Origin: Mycobacterium marseillense
GTDB lineage: Bacteria; Actinomycetota; Actinomycetes; Mycobacteriales; Mycobacteriaceae
DNA: 64,000 nt
Direction of reading: 5' to 3'
Assembly: GCF_010731675.1 (NCBI RefSeq)
Contig: NZ_AP022584.1
Coordinates: 5,423,850-5,487,849 of the forward strand
Under the pieces are notes generated by a model that was not told the DNA's origin, searched no databases, and saw only the letters and a list, made by a program, of their open reading frames with translations. The position numbers and the translations under genes were made by a program. Below are positions 53,080 through 63,362 of the stretch, one piece after another. Each line of letters begins with the position of its first letter. Positions within the stretch are counted from its first letter, which is position 1.

Positions 53080-53097
53080 CGTCTGCTCGCGCCAGGG

Positions 53098-53748
53098 TCA
53101 GTGCGCCGAAGTTGGCTTGAGATACAGTGCGCCCCAGACGATCTCGGCGAGTGTGGCAGCCAGCTCGGCGTCGTAGTCGGGCGGTTGCACAGGTAGGTTC
53201 TGCTGGCAGGCGCGCTCGACCATCCAGGTCAGCGCGCTGGCCGTGGTCAGCGGCGCCAGCTCGGGGCGGATCGAGCCCTCGGCCTGGCCCGCTTCGATGA
53301 CCCGGGTGAGCTGCTCGGAGATGCCGGTCAGCAGCTCGCGATACGTTTCCCCGGTCGGTGGGTCGTAGGCGGCCATCTCGTTGAGCGCGACCAGCACCGC
53401 TTGATGGCGTCGATAGGTGGCGATGATGCTGCTCATCGCCGTGCGCACGTCGTCGGGGTCGTGGCGCCCGGCGACGGTCCACCAGCGCCGTGCGCCGTCG
53501 GTCAGGTCGCCGAACACTTGGCCCGCGAGCCGGCGCAGCAGATGGCCCTTGTCCTCGAAGTAGATGTAGAAGCTGGCGCGGGAGATGCCCGCCTCCCCGG
53601 AGAGCCGATCCACGCTGAGCTCGGTAAAGCTCGCGCCGTCGCGCATCAGCCGTTCGGTGGCATCCAGCAGCCGGCGCTCCATCTGTTCGCGCCGCTGCTC
53701 GCGCGCCACGCTTCGGTGGCCCTGCGGCTTGCGAGTGAGCGACGGCAT
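53098..53748 (-). CDS. TetR-family transcriptional regulator
   Basis: 216 residues. The N-terminal helix-turn-helix is visible (residues about 27-70: LLDATERLMR ... LSVDRLSGEAGISRASFYIYF). The rest is a helical ligand/dimer domain with no specific signature. It diverges from the P450 gene, and a perfect palindrome lies between them, so it probably represses both. TATGCT lies six bases upstream of its ATG, a leaderless arrangement. No match at this site in M. tuberculosis is known to me. Confidence 0.85.
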   Translation of the reverse strand: MPSLTRKPQGHRSVAREQRREQMERRLLDATERLMRDGASFTELSVDRLSGEAGISRASFYIYFEDKGHLLRRLAGQVFGDLTDGARRWWTVAGRHDPDDVRTAMSSIIATYRRHQAVLVALNEMAAYDPPTGETYRELLTGISEQLTRVIEAGQAEGSIRPELAPLTTASALTWMVERACQQNLPVQPPDYDAELAATLAEIVWGALYLKPTSAH

Positions 53749-53754
53749 GCGCCG

Positions 53755-53760
53755 AGCATA
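53755..53760 (-). promoter_or_regulatory. -10 element (TATGCT) for leaderless tetR
   Basis: Minus-strand TATGCT, six bases, then the tetR ATG at 53748. Confidence 0.5.
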
Positions 53761-53777
53761 ACCGAGGTTCTGACATC

Positions 53778-53807
53778 TTGACTAGACATACTGTCTAGGC
53801 ATATCGT
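53778..53807 (+). promoter_or_regulatory. P450 promoter overlapping a TetR-type operator
   Basis: TTGACT (53778-53783) and TATCGT (53802-53807) are spaced by 18 bases and point at the P450 gene. The palindrome CTAGACA-TAC-TGTCTAG (53782-53798, perfect 7-bp arms) fills the spacer, so a bound dimer would block polymerase. Its left end also abuts the position of the -35 region for tetR. Confidence 0.65.
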
Positions 53808-53853
53808 CGCATGGAGTTTGTGACCGGCGTCATACAGGAGAGGATCAGCCGCC

Positions 53854-55128
53854 ATGGCCGTGATGACGGGTACACCGGGGGCCGCGAAGTCGGGCCGCGC
53901 CTACGACGAGATCGACCTGTCCTCGCGGGCGTTCTGGTCGACGACGGCGGCGGATCGGGAACGGTCGTTCGCGGTGCTGCGCGCCGAGCGCCCGGTCAGC
54001 TGGCATCCGCCGGTCGAAGACTCGCTGATGCCCGATCCCACCGATCCCGGCTTCTGGGCGGTCACGCGGCGCGCCGACATCGTCGCGGTCAGCCGCAACA
54101 ACGACGCCTTCCTGTCCGGCCAGGGGGTGATGTTCGAGAGCATTCCGGTCGAGCTGCTCGAGGCGTCGCAGTCGTTCTTGGCGATGGATCCGCCCCGGCA
54201 CACCAAGTTGCGCAAGCTCGCCCACGCGGCGCTGAGCCCCCGGCAGGTGCGCCGCATCGAAGACTCGATCAAGGCCAACGCCAAGACCATCGTCGACGAA
54301 CTGCGGGCCGCCGGCAGCGGCGCGGATTTCGTCGACCACTGCGCCAAAGAGCTACCCATCCGCACCCTCTCGGACATGATGGGAATTCCGGAATCCGAGC
54401 GCGAGCGCATGGCGCACGCCACCGACGCCCTGGTCTCGTGGGCCGACCCGGAATTCCTCAACGGACGCCCGGCGATGGAAGTCCTGGTCGAAAACCAGCT
54501 GTATCTCCACCAGGTCGTCGGCGCCCTGGCCACCGAACGCCGCGAGCACCCGGGCGACGACCTGATCAGCAGCCTGGTGACCGCCGAAGTCGACGGCGAC
54601 CGCCTGGAAGACGCGGAGGTGGCGGCGTTCTTCGTGCTGCTCTCGGTGGCGGGAAACGACACCACCCGCCAGACCATCAGCCACACCCTGAAGGCGCTCA
54701 CCGACTTTCCCGACGAAAGGACTGGCTGCTCGACGATTTCGACAACCGGATCGGCACCTCCATCGAGGAGTTCATTCGGTGGGCGACCCCGGTCATGACC
54801 TTCCGCCGCACGGCGGCAACGGATATCGAGCTGGGCGGTCAGACCATTCTGGCGGGGGAGAAGGTGGTGATGTTCTACCCGTCCGGCAACTGGGACACCG
54901 ACGCGTTCGACCGCCCCGAACGGCTGAACCTGGCGCGCGACCCTAACCCGCACGTCGGTTTCGGCGGTGGCGGGCTGCACTTCTGCCTCGGGGCGCACGT
55001 CGCCCGCGCAGCTGCGGGCCATCTTCCACGAGCTGTTTCGTCAGCTGCCTGGCATCCAGTCGGCCGAGCCGACGTATCTGGCGGGCAATTTCGTGCACGC
55101 CGTGCGCAGCATGCCGTGCACCTTCTAA
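53854..55128 (+). pseudogene. Cytochrome P450 with two frame disruptions
   Basis: The corrected product is about 425 residues. Frame one runs from ATG (GGAGAGGA upstream) through the I-helix AGNDTTR to about 54720. There GAAAGG-ACTGG lacks one G expected for DERDWLLDDF. Frame two carries EEFIRW (ExxR), MTFRR and the haem loop FGGGGLHFCLG with Cys codon 54984-54986. Near 55005 the frame changes again (probably a lost GC in CGCGC) before QLRAIFHELF and the TAA. All catalytic parts are intact once the indels are repaired, so it is either a recent pseudogene or an intact gene with sequence errors. Substrate unknown. Confidence 0.8.
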
Positions 55129-55973
55129 TGCGTTGCCAGCGGTGATAACTCGTCGGCGAGCAGCGCAAGCAGTTCGGAGCACCCGCCGTCGACCTTGACG
55201 GTGGCCGCGTCGTCACCACGGGTGCGCCCGCGGTTGATGATGGCGATCGGGATGCCCAGGGCGACCGCGTGCCGCACGAACCGATAGCCGGAGAACACCG
55301 TGAGCGACGACCCGGCGACCAGCAGCGCGTCGGCCTGGTCGACCATGCTGTACGACTGCGCCACAACGTCTTTCGCAACGCTGTCACCGAAATAGACGAT
55401 GTCGGGTTTGAGCATGCCGGCGCAGCGCACGCAGTCGAGGTAGCGGAACGACGCGGTGTCGGCGACGACGGCGTCGGCATCGGGAGCCACCGCCAGCCCA
55501 CCGATCGCCTCGGCGCGCTCGATGAATCCGGGGTTGAGCGCCTCCAGCTGTTCGGCCAGCGCGGCGCGGCTCATGGTGTGGCCGCAGCTCAGGCAGATCA
55601 CCCGCGCGTAGGTGCCGTGCAGGTCGATGACGTTGCGGCTGCCGGCCTTGGTGTGCAGCAGGTCGACGTTCTGGGTGATGACGCCGGTGACCACGGCCGC
55701 GTCCTCGAGCGCGGCCAGCGCGCGATGGCCCGCGTTGGGCAGGGTGTCGTCCATGTGCCGCCAACCGACGTGGTTGCGGGCCCAGTACCGTTGCCGAAAC
55801 GCCGCATCACCGGTGAACTGTTGGATGGTCATGGGATTGCTGGGCGGTGAGTCGGGCCCGCGGTAATCGGGGATGCCCGAATCGGTGGAGATGCCCGCGC
55901 CCGTCAGCACCGCGATCCGGCGCCCGGCCAGCAGCGTGACCAGCTCCGGGGATTCTGCGCGGGCGACGGTCAC
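55125..55973 (-). CDS. Sir2-family NAD-dependent protein deacylase
   Basis: 282 residues. NAD-binding GAGIS and DYRG motifs at the N-terminus, TQNVD and catalytic His in IDLHGTYARV. Zinc cysteines are CLSC and CVRC, and VYFGD and GSSLTVFSG complete the class II sirtuin pattern. It removes acyl groups from lysine using NAD. The GTG start has TACCCT (complement of 55980-55985) six bases upstream, so it may have its own leaderless promoter within the gap after the hydrolase gene. Its 3' end overlaps the P450 stop tail to tail. Confidence 0.9.
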   Translation of the reverse strand: MTVARAESPELVTLLAGRRIAVLTGAGISTDSGIPDYRGPDSPPSNPMTIQQFTGDAAFRQRYWARNHVGWRHMDDTLPNAGHRALAALEDAAVVTGVITQNVDLLHTKAGSRNVIDLHGTYARVICLSCGHTMSRAALAEQLEALNPGFIERAEAIGGLAVAPDADAVVADTASFRYLDCVRCAGMLKPDIVYFGDSVAKDVVAQSYSMVDQADALLVAGSSLTVFSGYRFVRHAVALGIPIAIINRGRTRGDDAATVKVDGGCSELLALLADELSPLATH

Positions 55974-55979
55974 CTGCCC

Positions 55980-55985
55980 AGGGTA
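55980..55985 (-). promoter_or_regulatory. -10 element (TACCCT) for sirtuin gene
   Basis: Minus-strand TANNNT hexamer with six bases to the GTG at 55973, no ribosome site. Confidence 0.45.
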
Positions 55986-55989
55986 CGGA

Positions 55990-56535
55990 TCACGCCGGGT
56001 CCAGGCAGTCCGCCGCGGTCGTGAGCTCGGCGGACATGTTTTGCTCCATCATCTTGCAGGCCGCCGCGCCCAGGTCGGGGTCGATGTGGGCGACCGCATC
56101 GGTGGGGATCACGACGGGGAAGTGCCGCACGTAGGCGTCCAGGGCGGTGTAGAGGATGCACTGCTCGGTGACCTGCCCGGTGATGATCAACCGCTTGGTG
56201 TCCAGCCGGCCGAGCAGGTACGCCAGCGCCGTGGAATAGAAGGCGCTGTGGCGGACCTTCGTCATCAGCCGGCTGCGTTCCGCGGGGGCGATCGGCTTCA
56301 CCAGATCGGGCCGCGCGCCGTCGAGCGCCGAGCGGACGATTCCGGAGAACTCGGCGGTGAAATCGCCGTAGTTGTCGTTGACGTAGATCAGGTCGACCTT
56401 GTCGGATGCGCGTGCCCGCCGGACCAAATCGGTCAAAGGCTCGATGATCTTCTCGACATTGGGTATTAGATCTTCAGCGTCGGGATGTTGATAGGTATTC
56501 ATCATGTCGACGACCAGGACCGCAGTGTCGCTCAT
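55990..56535 (-). CDS. Isochorismatase-fold cysteine hydrolase
   Basis: 181 residues. The fold's triad is visible: Asp in VLVVDMMNTY (about residue 10), a lysine in MTKVRHSAF, and the nucleophile Cys in TEQCILYTALDAY (about 126). The DxHxxxH metal site of PncA nicotinamidases is absent, so it is not a canonical nicotinamidase. Located upstream of sir2 on the same strand and divergent from nadE, which hints at NAD-related or amide hydrolysis; the substrate is unknown. Confidence 0.82.
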   Translation of the reverse strand: MSDTAVLVVDMMNTYQHPDAEDLIPNVEKIIEPLTDLVRRARASDKVDLIYVNDNYGDFTAEFSGIVRSALDGARPDLVKPIAPAERSRLMTKVRHSAFYSTALAYLLGRLDTKRLIITGQVTEQCILYTALDAYVRHFPVVIPTDAVAHIDPDLGAAACKMMEQNMSAELTTAADCLDPA

Positions 56536-56594
56536 GGCGTTGGGGATACCCGGCGGAGTGGAGTTGACACCCCCGAGGCGACAATGGAAGGGCG

Positions 56595-58637
56595 ATGGAC
56601 TTTTACAACGCTTACAGCCAGGGCTTTGCCCGCGTCGCCGCGTGCACGCACCACACGGTCATCGGTGACCCCGCGGCGAACGCCGAGTCGGTCCTGCGGA
56701 TGGCCCGGGAGTGCCACGACGACGGCGTAGCGCTGGCCGTTTTCCCGGAACTGACGCTGTCCGGGTACTCCATCGAAGACATCGTCCTGCAAGACCTGCT
56801 GCTCGACGATGTCGAAAAGGCCATCGCGGACATCGTCGCGTCCTCGGCCGAGTTGTTGCCGGTCTTGGTGGTCGGTGCGCCGGTTCGCCATCGGCACCGC
56901 ATCTACAACGCCGCCGTGGTCATCCACCGCGGCGCGGTGCTCGGCGTGGCGCCCAAGTCGTACCTGCCCACCTATCGGGAGTTCTACGAGCGCCGCCAGA
57001 TGGCGCCCGGAGACGACGAGCGCGGCGCCGTCCGCGTCGCGGGGATCGAGGCGCCGTTCGGTCCCGACCTGCTGTTCGCCGCCTCCGACCTGCCCGGTTT
57101 CGTGCTGCACGTGGAGATCTGCGAGGACATGTTCGTGCCGATTCCGCCCAGCGCGGAGGCCGCGCTCGCGGGAGCGACGGTGCTGGCCAACCTGTCCGGT
57201 AGTCCGATCACCATCGGCCGCGCCGAGGACCGCTGCCTGCTGGCCCGGTCGGCCTCGTCGCGTTGTCTGGCCGCCTACGTGTATTCGGCTGCCGGCGAAG
57301 GCGAATCGACCACCGATCTGGCCTGGGACGGCCAGACCATGGTGTTCGAAAACGGAGTGCTGCTGGCCATGTCCGAGCGCTTCCCCAAGGGGGAGCGGCG
57401 CAGCGTCGCCGACGTCGACATCGAATTGCTCCGCTCGGAACGGCTCCGGATGGGCACCTTCGACGACAACCGGCGCCACCACCGGACGACGGCGGAGTCG
57501 TTCCGGCGCATCGAGTTCCGGCTGGACCCCCCGAGCGGCGACATCGGGCTGCTGCGGGAGATCGAGCGATTCCCCTTCGTGCCCGCCGACCCGCAACGGC
57601 TGGAACAGGATTGCTTCGAGGGCTACAACATCCAGGTCGCCGGTCTCGAACAACGGTTGCGCGCTCTGGATTTCCCCAAGATCGTCATCGGGATTTCCGG
57701 TGGGCTGGACTCGACGCACGCTCTGATCGTCGCCGCCCGCGCGATGGACCGCGAACAACGCCCGCGCAGCGACATTCTGGCGTTCACGCTGCCGGGCTTC
57801 GCGACGGGAGACCGCACCAAGCGCAACGCGATCGAGCTGTGCCGCACCCTGGGTGTGACGTTCTCCGAGATCGACATCCGCGAGACCGCGGAGCTGATGC
57901 TCAAGGAGATGGATCACCCGTTCGGACGCGGCGAGAAGGTCTATGACGTCACCTTCGAGAATGTCCAGGCCGGCTTGCGCACCGACTACCTGTTCCGGCT
58001 GGCCAACCAGCGCGGCGGCATTGTGCTGGGCACCGGCGACTTGTCCGAACTGGGCCTGGGCTGGTCGACCTACGGTGTCGGCGACCAGATGTCGCACTAC
58101 AACGTCAACGGCGGCGTGCCCAAGACGCTGATTCAGCACCTGATCCGGTGGGTGATTTCCTCGCAACAGTTCGAGTCGGAGGTCAGCGAGGTGCTGCAGT
58201 CGGTGCTCGACACCGAGATCACGCCGGAGCTGGTTCCCAGCGGCGAAGAGGAAGAGCTGCAGAGCAGCGAGGCGAAAATCGGCCCGTTTGCGCTGCAGGA
58301 CTTCTCACTGTTCCATGTGTTGCGGTTCGGATTCCGGCCGTCGAAGATCGCGTTTTTGGCCTGGCATGCGTGGAGCGATCCCGAGGAGGGCAACTGGCCG
58401 CCGGGCTTTCCGGAAGACAAGCGACCGTCCTACTCGCTCAAGGAAATTCGGCACTGGCTGCAGGTGTTCGTGCAGCGGTTCTACTCGTTCAGCCAGTTCA
58501 AGCGTTCCGCATTGCCCAACGGGCCCAAAGTGTCGCACGGCGGCGCGCTGTCGCCGCGGGGGGACTGGCGCGCCCCGTCGGACATGTCCGCGCGCATCTG
58601 GCTCGACGAGATCGAACGCGAAGTCCCCGAAGACTAG
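56595..58637 (+). CDS. nadE: Glutamine-dependent NAD+ synthetase
   Basis: 680 residues (M. tuberculosis NadE 679). The N-terminal glutaminase has the nitrilase triad: Glu in [10 protein letters not shown], Lys in [11 protein letters not shown], Cys in [10 protein letters not shown]. The C-terminal synthetase has the P-loop [12 protein letters not shown] and [16 protein letters not shown]. It amidates nicotinic acid adenine dinucleotide, the last step of NAD synthesis, with ammonia channelled between domains. GGAAGG precedes the ATG. No frame disruption, although its neighbours on both sides have them. Confidence 0.95.
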   Translation: MDFYNAYSQGFARVAACTHHTVIGDPAANAESVLRMARECHDDGVALAVFPELTLSGYSIEDIVLQDLLLDDVEKAIADIVASSAELLPVLVVGAPVRHRHRIYNAAVVIHRGAVLGVAPKSYLPTYREFYERRQMAPGDDERGAVRVAGIEAPFGPDLLFAASDLPGFVLHVEICEDMFVPIPPSAEAALAGATVLANLSGSPITIGRAEDRCLLARSASSRCLAAYVYSAAGEGESTTDLAWDGQTMVFENGVLLAMSERFPKGERRSVADVDIELLRSERLRMGTFDDNRRHHRTTAESFRRIEFRLDPPSGDIGLLREIERFPFVPADPQRLEQDCFEGYNIQVAGLEQRLRALDFPKIVIGISGGLDSTHALIVAARAMDREQRPRSDILAFTLPGFATGDRTKRNAIELCRTLGVTFSEIDIRETAELMLKEMDHPFGRGEKVYDVTFENVQAGLRTDYLFRLANQRGGIVLGTGDLSELGLGWSTYGVGDQMSHYNVNGGVPKTLIQHLIRWVISSQQFESEVSEVLQSVLDTEITPELVPSGEEEELQSSEAKIGPFALQDFSLFHVLRFGFRPSKIAFLAWHAWSDPEEGNWPPGFPEDKRPSYSLKEIRHWLQVFVQRFYSFSQFKRSALPNGPKVSHGGALSPRGDWRAPSDMSARIWLDEIEREVPED

Positions 58638-58655
58638 CGGGCGCGGTCCAAGCGG

Positions 58656-59533
58656 CTAGAACGCGTTCTGCAGCGCCTTGTCGATCGCCTCGGCGTCCGG
58701 TGCGCAGTCACCGGCGCCGGGGACCAGCGTCGCCAGCGCGCCCGCCGCGCAGGCTCGCCGCAGCGCGAGTCGCCGTTCATCCGGGGAGCCGGGATTGGGC
58801 GGCCAGTTCGCGGCCAGCACACCGGCGAACACGTCGCCGGCGCCGGTGGTGTCCACCGCGTCCACCGCGGGGGAGGGCACCGCGTACTCGCCGTCGGCGC
58901 CGACGTAGCGGGCGCCGCGCGAACCCAGGGTGACCACCAGGTGTGTTGGGCGCCAAGGCCATTCGTTGGCTTCCTCTTCGTTGGTGATCACCACGTCGGC
59001 GGCGGCCGCCAACTCGCCCAGCGAGTCGGGATCCCGGCCGGCCGGTGAGGCGTTCACGACGACGACCGCCCCGGCCGAACGAGCGTGTTGGGCCGCCGCG
59101 ACCGCGGTGTCGACCGGAATTTCCAGCTGGGTCAACATCACATCGCAGTTGGCGACCACGCCGCGCGCCCGGTCATCGGTGAGCGTGAAGCTCCCGTTGG
59201 CGCCCGGCGCGACCACGATGGTGTTCTCGGCGTTGGCATCCACGACGACGATGGCGGTGCCGCTGGGCCCGGGGATCTCGACGGCCCCGTCGAGCCGACG
59301 CCGTTGGCGCGCAGGTGGGCACGCAACTGTTCGGCGGCCGCGTCGTCGCCGACCGCACCGACGAACTGCACGCGCGCTCCCGCGCGCGCGGCCGCCACCG
59401 CCTGATTGCCGCCCTTGCCGCCCGGAGCTTGGGTCAAAGACGACGCCAACACCGTTTCGCCCGGCCGCGGAAGGGCTCCGACACCCAGCGACAGATCGAT
59501 GTTCACGCTGCCCACTACGCATACCCCTGCCAT
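58656..59533 (-). pseudogene. rbsK: Ribokinase (PfkB family) with one frameshift
   Basis: About 293 residues when corrected. The N-terminal part from ATG at 59533 reads VCVVGSVNIDLSLGV and APGGKGGNQAVAAARAGA (sugar-binding GGKGGNQA). Near 59295 one base is missing (ANGVG-LDGAVEIPG expected). The rest, in another frame, has the C-terminal PfkB signature DTTGAGDVFAGVLAAN with catalytic Asp. All essential residues survive, so a sequencing deletion is as likely as true inactivation. Role: phosphorylation of ribose or a related sugar. Confidence 0.8.
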
Positions 59534-59687
59534 GGGGCCCGACGTTAGTCGTGTCGGGACGGCGATGCACACGTGGGTCACCAGCGGTTTTGACGCCCAA
59601 TTGCGTCACGGCAAACGCTCAATATCTCGGTGTGCGCGCGCTAGTCTGCTGCGTTAGGAGCTGGATCCCGAGAAAAGGGGCAGGCAA

Positions 59688-61872
59688 TTGACCACGAGCG
59701 AGCTAACCGAGGCCGCCCCCCGCATCGACCCCGCGCCGTCCCTCCAACCCGCAACGCGTACGCGCCCGCTGCGCAGCCGTTTCCGGTTCGGCATCCAATC
59801 CAAAATCCTGATCACCATGCTCCTCTCGAGCATTTTGGGCGTCGCGGTGATCGGTCTCATCGGAGCCGTGTCCGGCCGCACAGCGTTGCGTGAAGTCGAA
59901 TCCGAACGGTTGATCGAGATGCGCGAGTCCCAGAAGCGGGCGGTGCAGGCACTGTTTCGGGAGCTGACGAGTTCGCTGATCGTGCAGAGCGGCGGTTTCG
60001 GCATCAACGAAGCAACGGCTAACCTCGCCACCGCCTTCTCTCAACTGGGCAATGCGAACATCACCCCGGCCCAAGAACAGACTCTGGTCAATTACTACGA
60101 GAACGACATGATCAAACCGATCAAAAAGGCCACCGGTAATGAGATCGATCTCAAGGCGGTGCTGCCGAGTTCCAACGCGCAGAAATACCTTCAGGCGCAC
60201 TACACCGCGGCACCCAGGCCGACCGCCGACTCGCCGCCCGCCGAGGACGCCGGCGACGGCAGCGCGTGGTCGGCCGCCAACGCCCGCTTCGACTTTTCAT
60301 GCGCGGTATCGTCACCCGCTTCGATTACCGGGATGCGCTCCTGCTGGACATGCAAGGCAACGTCGTCTACAGCGTCATGAAGGGTCCAGACCTGGGGACC
60401 AACATTCTCACCGGCCCCTATCGCGGATCCAATCTGCGCGGTGCCTACCAAAAAGCCGTGGCGTCCAACGATGTCGACTTCGTCTGGATCACCGACTTTC
60501 AGCAGTATCAGCCCCAGCTCGACACCCCGACGGCCTGGGTGGTGTCGCCCGTCGGCATGAACGGCAAATTCGAAGGGGTGATGGCGCTGCCGGTGCCGAT
60601 CGGGAAGATCAACACGATCATGACCGCCAACAAGCATTGGGAAGCCGCGGGGATGGGAGCCGCCACCGAGACCTATCTGGCCGGCCCGGATGACCTGATG
60701 CGTTCCGATTCAAGGGTATTCATCGAAGACCCGAAGCAATACCGGCATGAGGCCATCGAGGCCGGCACCCCGCCCGATGTCGTCGACACCGCGTTGCGCC
60801 TGGGGGGCACCACGCTGGTGCAGCCGGTGCCGACCGCGGGGCTTCGCGCCGCCCAGCGCGGCGAGACCGGCGTCATCAGCGCCACCGACTACACGGGCAA
60901 CCGGGAGTTGGAAGCCTATGCGCCGCTGAACATCCCCAACTCCGATCTGCACTGGTCGATCCTGGCCACCCGCGACAACTCCGACGCCTTCGCGCGGCTG
61001 GGCCGATTCAGCAAGAACCTCGTCATCGCGGTCACGGCAATGATTTTCGCCATCTGCGTGGCCTCGATGTTCGTCGCTCAGGCCGCGGTACGCCCGGTCC
61101 GGCGCCTCGAGGAGGGCACCCGAAAGATCAGCTCCGGCGACTACGACATCAACATCCCGGTGCGCACGCGCGACGAAATCGGCGACCTCACGGCGGCTTT
61201 CAACGAGATGAGCCGAAACCTTGCGATCAAGGAGGAGTTGCTCGTCGAGCAGCGCCGCGAGAACGATCGCCTGATGCTGGCCTTGATGCCCGAGTCGGTG
61301 CTGCAGCGTTATCGCGAGGGCGAGGCGACCATCGCCCAGAAACATCAGGACGTCGCCATCATCTACGCCGACATCGTCGGCCTCGACGAAATCTTCACCG
61401 AGATGCCGGAAGCCGAATTGGTGGGCACCGTCGACGATCTTTTCCGGCAGTTCGATTCGGCCGCCGAATCCTCGGCGTCGAACGCATCCGCACGTTCCAC
61501 AACGGTTATCTGGCCAGCTGCGGGTCGTCACCCCCGGCTGGACAGCATCCACCGCGCCGTGGACTTCGCCCTCGAAATCGGCCGCATCATCGAGCGGTTC
61601 AACAGCCAGAGCAGCCATCAGTTGGGCCTGCGCGTCGGCGTCAACACCGGCAACGTGGTCAGCGGATTGGTGGGCCGCTCCGGCGTCGTCTACGACATGT
61701 GGGAGGCGCGGTGAGTCTGGCCTACCAAATGCACAGTGGCTCACCGCAGGCCGGCATCTACGTCAGCTCGCAGGTCTATGAAGCGATGCGCGACGTTCGC
61801 CAGTTCACCGCGGCGGGCACGATTTCGGTCGGTGGGACCGATCAGGCGATCTACCGGTTGCTGGACCGCTGA
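59688..61872 (+). pseudogene. Membrane class III adenylate cyclase with HAMP domain (Rv2435c-like), frame disrupted
   Basis: Corrected length about 730 residues, equal to Rv2435c. TTG start with AAAAGGGG upstream. The first membrane helix is about residues 40-62 (ILITMLLSSILGVAVIGLIG), followed by an extracellular sensor, a second helix (NLVIAVTAMIFAICVASMFV), a HAMP segment (RPVRRLEEGTRKISSGDYDI) and the cyclase domain (VAIIYADIVGLDE; NTGNVVSGLVG). Frame changes: one T missing near 60295, a compensating pair around 61480-61525 spanning ERIRTFHNGYLASCG, and one G missing near 61698. The stop overlaps the channel gene's ATG. Confidence 0.8.
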
Positions 61873-63264
61873 TGAACATCTTCGCCTCGTCATGGTTTTA
61901 CTGGGCGGTTGGTATCGCGATCGGATTGCCGGTCGGGATGATCCTGCTCACCGAACTGCACGATGCGCTGCGGCGCCGGCAAAGTCCCCTGGCCAGGCAG
62001 GTCGCATTGCTGCGCAACTACCTGCTGCCGCTCGCCGCGCTGTTGTTGCTCCTGGTTCAGGCCTCGGGGATTCCGGCCGGCGACATTCCGGTGCGCATCC
62101 TCACCACCGTTTTCGGCCTGCTGGTGGTGGTGCTGCTGCTGTCCGGGCTCAACGCGACCGTATTCGAAAGCGCCCCGAAAGAGCTGGCGCAAAGGCTTCC
62201 GATCTTCATCGACGTCGCCCGCATAGCACTGATCTGCGTCGGCCTGGCGGTCATGTCGTCGTACATCTGGGGTGTGCGGATCGGCGGGGTGTTCACCGCG
62301 CTGGGCGTCACATCGGTCGTCATCGGTCTGATGCTGCAGAACTCCGTCGGGCAGATCGTCTCTGGCCTGTTCATGCTGTTCGAGCAGCCCTTCCGGATCG
62401 ATGACTGGCTGGACACCGGCACCGCCCGCGGACGCGTCGTCGAAGTGAACTGGCGCGCGGTGCATCGACACCGGCAGCGGAATCCGGATCATGCCGAACG
62501 CCGCGCTCGCCACCACGTCATTCACCAACCTCAGCCGCCCGCCCGGACCGCACAAGGTGGCGATCACGACGACCTTCGCCACCGCCGACGCGCCCGACCT
62601 GGTGTGCGCGGTGTTGTCGCGGGTGGCCCGGGCGCTGCCGCAGCTCCAACCCGGCAGCGTGCCGCGCTCAGTGCCCGTGGGCGCCGGCCAGTACCGCACG
62701 ACGATCGGGTTGGACTCACCCGCCGAGGCCGGCGCCGCGACGGCCACGTTCCTGCGCTGGGCGTGGTACGCGGCCCGGCGGGAGAATTTGCACCTCGATG
62801 ACGCCGATGACGACTTCTCGACGGTGCAACGTGTGGAGCACGCGTTGCACACGGTGGTCGCGCCGGCGCTGCGGCTCAGCACCGAAGAACAGCGGGCATT
62901 GCGCTCTTCGGCGCGAATCGTCCGCTACGGCACCGATGAAATCGTGGAGGACGCCGGACAGGTGCCCGCGGCGATGACGTTCGTGGTCGCCGGCCGGGTG
63001 CAACTCACCGCCACCGCCGACGACGGGACGGTCGTGCCGATCAGCACCCTGTCCGAGGGCGCATTCCTCGGGCTGACGGCGCTGACCCGCCAACCGAACC
63101 TGGCCAGCGCGTATGCGCTGGAAGAGGTCACCGCGTTGGAGATCGATCGGGAACATCGAGCATCTGGTGATGCGCGCACCGACGCTGCTGCAGAACTTCG
63201 GCAACATCCTCGAGGAGCGGCGCAGCAGGTGCGGACCGCGCGGCGCGGGAGCGTCGCGGGCTAG
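61872..63264 (+). pseudogene. MscS-type mechanosensitive channel with cyclic-nucleotide-binding domain (Rv2434c-like), frame disrupted
   Basis: Corrected length about 465 residues. Several membrane helices (about residues 8-140), the MscS pore/vestibule region (GVFTALGVTSVVIGLMLQNS, FRIDDWL), a beta domain, and a C-terminal cNMP-binding domain (IVRYGTDEIVEDAGQ, GAFLGLTALT). Frame changes: two bases missing near 62463 (VHIDTGSGIRIMPN expected), one near 63153 (EHIEHLVMRAP expected) and one near 63225. It follows the cyclase with a TGATG overlap, so cAMP made by the cyclase could gate the channel, an inference from domain content. Confidence 0.78.
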
Positions 63265-63307
63265 TGGCGATCGCGAGCGCGGCGGGCCGGGCGAAGCGGG
63301 TCGCCAC
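63264..63307. repeat. Third, diverged copy of the GTGGCGATCGC palindromic repeat
   Basis: 44 bp beginning GTGGCGATCGC and ending GGGTCGCCAC, same plan as 22246-22290 and 22301-22345 with several substitutions and one missing base. It starts at the last base of the channel gene's stop codon and precedes proA. Confidence 0.75.
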
Positions 63308-63362
63308 CATTCGGGCTAGTGGGCCGCGTCACCCGGGCTTTGCGGCCGGATACCCTGGTTCA

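Noticed and set aside
55990-56535. Hydrolase considered as PncA nicotinamidase
   Set aside because: The DxHxxxH metal-binding motif is absent although the Cys triad is present.
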